DNA from: Tetracladium setigerum
Taxonomy: Eukaryota; Ascomycota; Leotiomycetes; Helotiales
NCBI GenBank assembly: GCA_031472005.1
Contig: PZJY01000007.1
Span: forward strand, 62,001 to 126,000
Direction: 5' to 3'
DNA length: 64,000 nucleotides
Made by a program: the position numbers and the translations under genes. Of this stretch, positions 1 to 8,278 are shown one piece after another. The number at the start of each line of letters is the position of its first letter. Positions within the stretch are counted from its first letter, which is position 1. The notes beneath the pieces are model-generated. The model saw only the letters and a program-made list of their open reading frames with translations, was not told the origin of the DNA and ran no database searches.

Positions 1-290
1 GATCACTGATTTGCCGGTGAAAGGGGCAGGGGAGGGTTCTTGGATTCTGCGGTCAAAAAGACTAATCAAATCAGATGCTTACATGCTCTGAATCCTTGAT
101 GTAGCTTTTTCTATCTTTAAAACATTATGCATATATATATATATATATTCCATAATGCAAGTATATATGTTGTGCTGACTGACGGATCAAGTGTTGTTTC
201 TCCAGGGATACTTGAGAAAGGACAAGGCTGAGGATTTAAATAGCAACTTTGCTTCTTCTGGGTCTCATTGGGTTTTTAAGAGAACCTCAA
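1..290. other. AT-rich flank with an (AT)9 microsatellite
   Basis: No coding signal seen. A perfect (AT)9 run lies at 131-148. The stretch is the 3' flank of the kinase remnant on the minus strand. Confidence 0.5.
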
Positions 291-765
291 TCAATTTATA
301 CGACTTGATTCTTTGCGCAGATTGTGTTTAACAAGTATCTGATGAAGTAACGCGAAGGTGTTAGGCAGCCAATTAACTATCTTCTCAACGTTCGCAGGCC
401 AGTCCAGCATCTTTGTCAAACTCTTCGCCCTATCGCTACCATTTCCCGCCTCTTCCTCACAACTTCACAACAAGCCGTTCCGGCTCTCACAATAATCCAT
501 TCACTATTTAGTAGAAGGGGAAACGAAATACAAAAAGCATTGTGATCCCTATAGCTCAGACATCACCGGGGCGACCACGGCGACCAGTACAGAGGTATTC
601 GGGCGGAGTATAGCTCGGTGTTCCTCCATTGTAAGCCACATCGTTGTCAGCAAGCTATGTGTTTTGGAAGCGCCACAGTGGAAACTCTTCGCTCGATCAC
701 GAGGATGGAGTATAATGTTCCATGGTCTGATATCGAGGTGGATAATCCCCTTGTTCATGGAGGTA
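291..765 (-). pseudogene. Protein kinase C-lobe remnant (disrupted)
   Basis: Read on the minus strand from 765, after an acceptor-like CCTAG, the fragment begins with YLHEQG and then a kinase catalytic loop (HLDIRPWN), a DFG-like CGAS, an activation segment with GTPSYTPPEY and GRRGRPGDV, and a helical C-lobe tail ending in HNLRKESSRIN before a stop at 291-293. Following this needs four frame changes (about 747-750, 651-655, 517-520, 428-430) and passes a TGA at 556-558 where the family has Trp (DVW). Three of the four frame changes are at G/C runs. I found no ATP-binding N-lobe upstream. A decayed gene copy is most likely; because the same G/C-run breaks occur in good genes of this window, part of the damage may be sequence error. 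Kinase identity is confident; the non-functional status is inferred. Confidence 0.7.
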
Positions 766-940
766 CTAGGTAAAGTGGACGCAAAAGAATAAAGGGGACG
801 TAAACTATACACTCCTTTTCCAACGTATAAAACGCAATTATGAAATTGATTAATCCTACTGACAGGGTTTACTATGATATTGTGATATGCTACTCCCTTG
901 GTATGGTTCGGCGGGTAACTTGACTCGGAAGGTAGTTAGT

Positions 941-1056
941 TCACTTGGTTCCACTAACTGACTATGCTTTAAGCCTCTTTTCTTGTCCTTTCAATTTATC
1001 ACTTGGTTCCACCGATTAAACGTGCTTTGAGCCTCTTTTCTTGGCCGTACAAATTA
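941..1056. repeat. Two imperfect 58-bp tandem copies
   Basis: Both units (941-998 and 999-1056) start with TCACTTGGTTCCAC, share GCCTCTTTTCTTG in the middle and end in a similar CAATTTA/CAAATTA. They differ at scattered positions. The repeat lies between the kinase remnant and the small secreted protein gene; function unknown. Confidence 0.75.
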
Positions 1057-1131
1057 CGATTAGCTCACTGACAAAGCTGAAAGCTGAAAGTCATGCTTCC
1101 TGGACCACGTACTGTGCCTTTCCTCTTGCAA

Positions 1132-1145
1132 GTACTGTACAGTAC
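1132..1145. promoter_or_regulatory. 14-bp perfect palindrome upstream of a secreted-protein gene
   Basis: GTACTGTACAGTAC is a perfect palindrome about 45 bp upstream of the ATG at 1190. Its core TACTGTAC recurs in many other non-coding stretches of this window. A protein-binding site is possible, but this is inference. Confidence 0.3.
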
Positions 1146-1189
1146 ACGTTCGAGGGAAACCGCGTCTGTCGCTAGCATCGCTCTCCATC

Positions 1190-1819
1190 ATGAAAGTTTT
1201 CATTCCATTTATGCTTTGCTTAAGCTCCCTGCCCAGCTTGATAGGAGCTCAAGTGACGGAAAAATCATGCAGCGAGCGCTATGGTGCCACGTCAGTGTAC
1301 TGTCCTGGGTTGCGCGTGCAGCTGTGTTATAATCCATCTCGTGGAGAAGTCGGTTTTCAGTTTCTTTTCTCCAACCTCCCTCGACTATCTACCGCTCATA
1401 AGCTAACGAACGTGCAATATGTATAGTCATGTTGCGGAAATGGAGCAATGTGTACAAAGGGCTTTTTTTGTTTGAGTGGAAGTAAAGGCAAATGTTGTGC
1501 TGATGTAAGGTGCCTCATTCCAGATTTCAATTTTCGCTAGTTCTGTGTCAAGCGCGGACAGCCAAAGCGTGGTGGAGAGGCTGTGACATAAAGCTAATCA
1601 TTTCTCTACCTGAAGGGCATGACACAATCGGAGTGCCGGGCCTCAGTTGCTGAAAGTAGCGACAGCTCATCGACATCAACTTCGACATCAAGCTCTTCCA
1701 GAGCAAGTACCACAAGCAACAGTGGCGCCATGAGCTTGACATCCGACACACGCTTCGTAGGCATGATGAGTGTTGAACTTCTGTTACTTTGGGGCATGGC
1801 TATGGTTCTAGAAGGGTAG
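1190..1819 (+). CDS. Small cysteine-rich secreted protein, probably GPI-anchored
   Basis: Three exons, all joined in phase 0: 1190-1348, 1427-1504, 1616-1819 (146 aa). Introns are 78 nt (donor GTCGGT, acceptor GTATAG, branch GCTAAC) and 111 nt (donor GTAAGG, acceptor TGAAG, branch GCTAAT). Residues 1-20 form a clear signal peptide (MKVFIPFMLC..., cleavage near IGA-Q). The mature part has ten cysteines, including two CC pairs (SCCGNGAMC and GKCCAD), a layout seen in fungal Cys-rich surface proteins. It is followed by a Ser/Thr-rich linker (SSSTSTSTSSSS) and a hydrophobic tail (VELLLLWGMAMVLEG) typical of GPI attachment. The joins put LCYNPSRGE next to SCCGNG and CCAD next to GMTQSEC, which restores a known pattern. 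Expected at the outer membrane or cell wall; role unknown. The first donor is unusual at +3. Confidence 0.72.
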
Positions 1820-2433
1820 TAGAGGCTTGATAGTGTTAAATGTGTGAAACTCCAAGAGCGTTGAGATGTGAACTTGAGAGGTGTGGATCGGATCAGGACA
1901 TCTCAGCAGAATGTATATGTTGCTGGGGAGAGACGCGGAATTCCGTGTTTTCTTCCCAACTTTCACCTCTAGAAATTTGTTAGAATCTGGCATTTCTGAA
2001 GAGTGTGTGCTTTGGCATCGATATTCTTTCCCTTTCCTTACTACGTTGAATCTCCCTTCTGGTCTCTTGTACTCCACTATCTTATCAATGCTAAGTAAAG
2101 AAAGAGGCAAATTAGAATTTGGTGCTCTTCAGTCTCTTCAAGAAGAAGGGGCGTACCTGCCGCCTGGAACATAATTCGGGCTCGAAAATGCAAGGGGCCC
2201 TCGTGGTGTCATTCTAGGAGCAACCTGTCAACGTGGAGCAGACTGAAGAAGTTCTTTGAATCTATAAACTATACCTTGGTTCCTGCTGTCCCCACTTCTG
2301 GCGCTTGGTGTTTTCTACTTTCTTTCGTTCCAGAGCCCGTATTTAGAATACATTCGTTTTTATTTTATGAATCCTCTGACTCGTCTGCTGTGAATTAGTA
2401 TCAAATGAACCCTCCTCTTCATAATATGAAGGT
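1820..2433. other. Intergenic, nothing recognised
   Basis: Only short overlapping ORFs of about 60-100 codons with no family-like sequence. It is the shared 3' flank of two convergent genes. Confidence 0.5.
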
Positions 2434-3705
2434 CTACAGAGCAACTACACTCGCCCTTGCTTTTGCCTCCTTCTCTCTCTGCTTCTCGATAGATTTCTCC
2501 TGCAACATTTTCATCCCCACCTTCCCCGCCTCTCCCCAGCTTTGCGTTACCCACTCTCTCACAGCATCCAGATCCCAGAATCCATCTTCCTGAACCATCA
2601 CCACCTGTGGGGCCACAAACCCTCTACCTGATTTCCCTCTATCATTATGCCTTTGAAGACCCTCGCAGCAGCCGATCTGAACTGCGGATCCACACCATCT
2701 TCTGGGATAGCGCCCTTGATGGTCACTTTCCATAGCTCATCCTTATGCCTGGTTAACTTCCACTCCTTGAGTTTATTCTCATACTCCTGTTGCACCCGAA
2801 CTTCTCATATGCTTCCAGACGGACCCCTCTCGCGTCAAATTTGAGGTACTATAATTCCCTGATTCTCGACAACGAGGGATAAAGTCTTCGATCCATTCCG
2901 CGAAGATGGGCCGTTGAGTGACCCTCTTACGATCGCTGCGCTTAAGATCTTCCTTCTCACCTTCTCCCCCTTCTTGTACAACTCCCTCCTCTGGAACCTG
3001 CTCGTCCACCTTCGGCTTGACCCAGAAAAAGCGACATCCAGCTGCATACTCGAACATGGCTTCCTTGGTCTGAAACCTCTTCCACCAAGTCTTCTCATCC
3101 AAGCCCAGGAAGTCGAGTATCTCGGTGGGAGAAGAGGTGAGGAAGACCCTTGCCTTTCCACGGTCCAGCTTCTCAATCTCTTCAATCCGGATGTAGAGAC
3201 CTTTGTCATTGACCGTGAGGCCGAACGGACGAATTGTGCTACCGAGCATGTTCCAGAGGTCGCCATGTGCGGAGTGAAAGAGTTCCCATTGAAACTGTGG
3301 GTAGGAAGGGAGGTAATGGATGTCGACCTGGATGTATTTTGCTTCCTCGGCTTCATCTGCAAGACCATGGTTGGCGAACTCAGTCGCCACGGTCGGGTAG
3401 GGTATAGCGAAATTGAGGGTAGGATTCCCCTTCTCAGTGATATGGGCATGGGAGGTGAGAAGTTTGGCCAGAGATTTACCGGCCTCTACGCGATTGATGG
3501 CTGGGTCGAAAGTGGACGTTCGGGGGCCTGTGACGAGGATGTCGATGTCGCCATAGGTATCTTTGCCGGGGGCTTCGAGGGGACTTTCGGCATGGTGGTA
3601 GTGGTGGAGAAGGAGGTCGCATGTTTGGCGGAGGACGAGGAGGTAGATGTTGGGTGGCATTCGGGGGGTGGAGAGAGCGAGCTTGCGGAAAGCGTGTCCG
3701 CCCAT
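2434..3705 (-). CDS. Nucleotidyltransferase-fold fungal protein, three frame breaks
   Basis: Start chosen at 3705 (MGGHAF), the usual start of this fungal family, rather than the longer open frame upstream. The N-terminal half has a minimal nucleotidyltransferase signature (YGDIDILV, then VDIHYLP), followed by the conserved block HSAHGDLWNMLGSTIRPFGL and a region with WWKRF and EYAAGCRFFW. The C-terminal part (QRPIFAEWIEDFIP, EYENKLKEWKL, DELWKVTIKG, DGFWDLDAVREWV) is spread over three frames. Continuity needs one extra base at each of three G runs on the coding strand (C runs at 2824-2827, 2795-2797 and 2635-2637). With those three bases the protein is 424 aa. An intron does not explain the breaks: the peptide sequence is conserved right up to each run. 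The fold is inferred from the GDIDI motif; substrate unknown. It is either a real gene with sequence errors or a recent pseudogene. Confidence 0.72.
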
Positions 3706-4738
3706 GATTGCGATGACGTGGAGAACGGTGAGCTGGAGGTGAGGAAAGGATGAAGAGTTTGAGAGAGAAAAGGAGAGAAAGGGGATTGAGCAAAGGAGAT
3801 TGATGCAGCAGGAAATGGAAAGAGAGCGCAACGACGGGCTTCCGCTGGAAGCTGCAGCTCTTGATTGTGACGCGATACCGCGGATGCGATGCGACCTACC
3901 GCGACGGAGGATTATGGTCTTCCCAACGTGCATTGTACTGTAGACGGAATACAGAAAGCATAAAATTGGCGGGAGGAGATACTACTGTACTTGAAGTGAA
4001 GAGGATGATGCGATGGATGAAGGGAGCCGCTTTCTCACCTTCACAAATTGATTGATTTGTGGTGTTTGATTGTTGATCCATCATCTCATCGTGCGTCGAG
4101 CGTGCGCGACGTCATCCACTATTTCAGCCCTACGAAGAGAGTGGAGCGAGCGCATTCCATTCTTCTTGGTGACTTCCGCGAGCACCGAAATACTGTCTCG
4201 TGTCATTAGGTATTTATGACTAATATAAATGTAAATATTAACAAAATCAATTAAGATCCTTTCCTTCCTTTTCTTTTCTTTCTCTTCTGGGTGGATTAAT
4301 TATCTACCTTAACGTACCCGCCGCCATTCATTATTGTTGTCCTCAGCTCTCCTTCTTTTCATTTCTCGCCAAGGCACTTGCAGTGTGGCTGAATGCTCGG
4401 TGATCACTCAGTGATTGGCACTGCCCCTCCATCATTTCACCCCTCATTCATTACCTACCATTTGGGAGCATTTAGCAGTGGGTTGGTGGGCTGGTGGGCT
4501 GAGAGCTTGTGCTGAATACGTCGTCTCGCCTCTCTTTCTGCCTTGCCCCGTCTCTTCCCCATTATTCATAGTAGGACACTACAAGAACAACCGGTGCGCT
4601 CTCTCTCTCTTCTACTTCCCTCTTTTCTCTTCTCTCTTCTCTCTCTCCCCTCCATCTTCTGTCTTCACCCGTCAACCCTCCTCCTTCCTCCTGTCTACTT
4701 CAACACCTCCCCTTAATTACAACCTCCCACATATCACG
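3706..4738. other. Divergent intergenic region and annexin 5' leader
   Basis: It separates the minus-strand nucleotidyltransferase gene from the annexin gene. It holds two TACTGTA-type motifs (3936-3942, 3983-3990) and an AT-rich patch near 4205-4260. No gene is supported. Confidence 0.5.
4601..4690 (+). promoter_or_regulatory. Pyrimidine-rich tract before the annexin ATG
   Basis: A long CT-rich stretch (repeated CTCTCT, CTTCTC) ends about 50 bp before the ATG at 4739. Such tracts are common in 5' regions of well-expressed filamentous fungal genes and often mark transcription start; no mapping data are available here. Confidence 0.4.
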
Positions 4739-6584
4739 ATGGCATACCAACAACCCTACGGCCAACAACCACCGTATGGTGCTCCTCCTCAAGGACGTAA
4801 GTTGTTGCCATCGACTACCTTGTGCTCTACTTTACAACCTCGCGTCGCAACTTGCTAAATGATGAACGGCGCTGCAGAACCACCATATCAACAACCCGGA
4901 TACGGCGCTCCTCCTCCAGGTCAATACGGTGCGCCGCCTCCCCAACAATATGGAGCCCCTCCTCCTCAGCAACACGGCCAACCCCAATAGTATGTATTTT
5001 GAGAATGATTTGCCAATTTTCTGCTTTTTCAAGACACATGGCTGACCTTCTCTACAGCGGCGCACCACCTCCCCAACAGCAATATGGAGCTCCTCCTCCC
5101 CAGCAATATGGTCAACCTCAATAGTATGTATATCAGAAAGATCCCAGAAGTTTTCTGCTCTTCAGAATATCAGTTGACGTTTTCTTTTTTTGGCAGCGGC
5201 GCACCCCCTCCTCAGCAGTATGGATCTCCTCCTCCTCAACAGCCATACGGCCAGCCCCAATAGTATGTATATCTTCTCTGCTCGCGCAAGAATTTAGCTG
5301 AACTTTTCCGCAGCGGCGCGCCCCCTCCCCAGCAATATGGGCAGCAGCAACAACCTCCTTATCAGCAGCAGCCGCCTTAGTACGTATAGTATAGAAAGCT
5401 CCGCGAACATGGCTGACATTCTCTCTGCAGTGGTGCCCCTCAAGGTCAATATGGCGCTCCCCCTCCACAAGGCCAATACGGCGCTCCCCCTCCACAGGGC
5501 CAATACGGCGCGCCACCTCCCCAGCAATACGCTCCCCAACAACCATACGTTCAACCAACACCTCCTACCCTGGGGTACGGGCCACCACAACACATTCAAT
5601 TTGATGGAACGAAGGATGCGGAGGCCTTGCGCAAAGCGATGAAGGGTTTTGGAACAGACGAGAAAATGTTAATCCGCACACTCGCGGACAAAGACGCACT
5701 TCAAATCAATGTAATCCGCCAGGCCTTCACCAACAAATTCAACCGACAACTTATCGCCGATGTCAAGAGCGAAGTGAGCGGCTGGTTTGAAGAAGGTCTT
5801 TGCGCAATCATCCGAGGTCCTTTGCAACAAGATGTGCACTTACTTTTCGACGCTATGGATGGCCCTGGAACCAAAGAGAAGGTACTCAACGACGTTCTCC
5901 TTGGTCGATCCAATGCAGATATCCGAGCCATTAAAGAAGCATACCAGAAGACCACCCGCAAGTCACTCGAGAACGATATCAAGAGTGATTTGAGCATGAA
6001 GACGGAGAGACATTTCTTGATGGTCTTGGCAGGGAATAGAAATGAGGAGTCGGCGCCTGTCATTCCACAAGACATCGATCGTGATGTGATGGATTTGTAC
6101 AAGGCTACCGAAGGCAAGGTTGGAACAGACGAATTGCTAGTTTGCAATATTTTGACCCAACGAAGCGACGCTCAAATCAGAGCTATTGCACATACCTACA
6201 AGCAAAAGTTCACTCGTGACCTTGAGACGGTCATTAAAAAGGTATTTAGCGCGCATTGCCCAACTCTAGGGTTTCAATCTTGTATACTAATTCTTTCGTT
6301 AGGAGTTTTCCGGTCACATGGAAGATGCTCTGCTCTATCAACTCCGCACTGGAACTGACAAGGCCATGCGTGACGCCATACTCCTCGAGGAGGCCATGGC
6401 GGGAGCAGGTACTAAGGATGCCCTACTTACACAGAGAGTTGTCCGCGTTCATTGGGATCGCAATCACATGCAGCAAGTCAAAGGCGCGTACCAAGCCAAG
6501 TACCATCGCAGTCTTACAAGCCGGATTCGTGGGGAGACTACTGGTGACTACGAGAAGCTACTTTGTGCTTGTCTGGGGGAATAA
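4739..6584 (+). CDS. Annexin with repeated Pro/Gln/Tyr-rich head
   Basis: Seven exons: 4739-4796, 4878-4989, 5058-5123, 5197-5262, 5314-5379, 5431-6241, 6303-6584 (486 aa). Residues 1 to about 175 are a low-complexity head of YGAPPPQQ-like repeats. About 176-486 are four annexin repeats, with calcium-type loops GFGTDE, GPGTKE, KVGTDE and GAGTKD. Annexins bind acidic phospholipids in a calcium-dependent way at the cytosolic face of membranes; Pro/Gln/Tyr-rich heads like this are seen in fungal annexins and resemble ALG-2-binding or self-associating tails of animal annexins VII and XI. Exons 3, 4 and 5 are each exactly 66 nt with phase-2 borders (TA|C = Tyr), so any one can be skipped without breaking the frame. 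The coding sum is a multiple of three, and the core frame is clean. Membrane trafficking or repair is the family expectation. Confidence 0.93.
5058..5379 (+). repeat. Three tandem 66-nt symmetric exons with similar introns
   Basis: Exons 5058-5123, 5197-5262 and 5314-5379 each encode 22 residues of the form GAPPPQQYG... and end in CAATA or CCTTA before a GTATGTA or GTACGTA donor. The introns between and around them share pieces such as TTCTGCT and GCTGAC. This indicates growth of the annexin head by duplication of an exon-intron unit rather than by slippage inside one exon. Confidence 0.75.
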
Positions 6585-7459
6585 GAAGGCATAATTATGA
6601 TGGTTGAGGTACGAAGGCTAGCCTTGCCTGTTTTATGACGATTATATGGATTCTTATGGGTGGCAAAATTATCATGACTGGACTCGCGTCCCTATGTTTC
6701 GCGTTGCTTTTTAGGAAGATTCATGAAGTAGATAATTGCAGTTCTCTACTTATTTTCTTCGTCAAGAATGGTTCATATTGTCTATTCTATTCCCTTGTGT
6801 GATGTGTTTGTTTTGTTTAAGTAGAGAGAGTTGGTGGTTTTCAATTGCGAGTGTTTGGTTGCAGAAGCAGGTAACTGGCCGATCAGTAGATATTGGATAC
6901 CGTGAAGATATTGGTGTTACTCCCAAAGATGGCATGGAGTAGAAATTTTTTCGGGAGAAGGGGGTTGTCACTCGACAATCCTCGATACTTTGTGTTTCAG
7001 TATAATAGTCGAAAGTGGAGGAGGGAACGAGACACAATCGTGACATGATCTAAAGTTAATGACCAGAATCTGAAGCGAGGATAGAAGGGAGGTAACTTTC
7101 CAACTTCAGACCTGCCGTTGACATGAACAAGAAGAACTTTAGATAGAAAGCTGGTACATGGGAAGGCTAGCGATTGCTGGCAAGGTTTGGTGACACGCCA
7201 CTTTCAGAAGAAGCGAGAAAAGAGCGAAACTTTCCAACCTCATGGCAACTAACCATGACAAAAACCAACGTGTTTTGCAAATGAAGCAGTCAAAACAAGG
7301 TCTAAATCTCGTATATTCGTCTATGGATATCTGTCATATCCCAAGCCAAAGTCCCATTCCCCTCGCTCAAGTCCAAACGCCGTGTAAAGTATGCCTTTAA
7401 CCATTCGGATGTAGACTCGCTCAATACGCAATATAACGCCCTCGTCCACCCACGCACGC
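6585..7459. other. Convergent intergenic region, nothing recognised
   Basis: 3' flanks of annexin (plus) and TMA7 (minus). Only short ORFs without recognisable sequence. Confidence 0.5.
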
Positions 7460-7779
7460 TCATTTCTTTCCGCTCTTCTTGATTCCTTGGGATCCGGTGT
7501 TGAGAGGTCCCTTAGATCCCTTGGTCTTTGCTGCAAGCTCGGCCTTTGCTTTGGCATCTGGGAAGGAAAAGTAGGTAAGCAAATGCTTTGATACAAAGTA
7601 AACAAGCAACATACCGGCTCGTTGCTTCTCGGCAAATGCCTTGTCTTCATCGTCCATCTCGGCCTTTGGAGCCTTCTTGGGGGCCTTCAAAGGCTTTGCC
7701 TTTCCACCTGATGTCTGGATTAGCGGTGGAGAATAACGGGAGGGTTTGTAAACGTACCAGCGCGGTCTGCTCCTCCCAT
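7460..7779 (-). CDS. tma7: Ribosome-associated translation protein Tma7
   Basis: Three exons on the minus strand: 7779-7758, 7707-7615, 7557-7460, giving 70 aa; the introns (50 and 57 nt) have consensus GTACGT and GTATGT donors. The protein opens MGGADRAGGKAKPLKAPKK, has an acidic then Lys-rich middle (DEDKAFAEKQ) and ends with the diagnostic GPLNTGSQGIKKSGKK. This matches the Tma7/CCDC72 family of very small basic proteins that co-purify with ribosomes in yeast; the molecular role is not settled. Length is close to the usual 64 residues. The split of a 70-codon gene into three exons hides it from simple ORF finding. It is transcribed away from PRP4, with about 500 bp between the two start codons. 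Confidence 0.92.
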
Positions 7780-8278
7780 TTTGAAGTTAAGGGGTGTTTG
7801 GGTTGGTTTTGTGGTGGGTGTGAAGTGATGAGAGAGCGTGGAATAGTCGTAGAACTTGTGTTGTGATGGAGACGTCGGGGGAAAGTCTCTGGAGGGGCAA
7901 AGAAAGGGTCGAGCATTTTGTACCGCCGGCAAGAGGCTGAGGCTGTCTCGGTGTCCCACTCTAACTGGAAACGTGCTAGCGTCTTTGTCTGTGCCAAGGC
8001 CGATCAGATCCTGGACTTTGCCTTGCATTCTGAGATTGAAGCTCTTCGATCTTCCGTCATTATTCCCCCCAACTCAACATCTCAACTTCCACGATCACTC
8101 CAAATTCTTTGCACATCTCACGCTGCGATAGCAATGTGCTGAAGTACCAAAGACAGACGATAGATACCTGGTTGGGCTCTTCTCACATTGAGATCACAAA
8201 CTCGGATCCTTTGGCTAACACACTTCTTTCCGCCACAAAGCAAGGCAGGCATCTACCGTCTGACGCCCGACTTTCAAG
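7780..8278. other. Divergent promoter region of TMA7 and PRP4
   Basis: About 500 bp between two start codons pointing away from each other. It must hold both promoters. No clear TATA box was picked out. Confidence 0.5.

Noticed and set aside
2914..3753. 279-codon plus-strand ORF opposite the nucleotidyltransferase gene
   Set aside because: It is the antisense shadow of a conserved coding strand and has no family-like sequence of its own.
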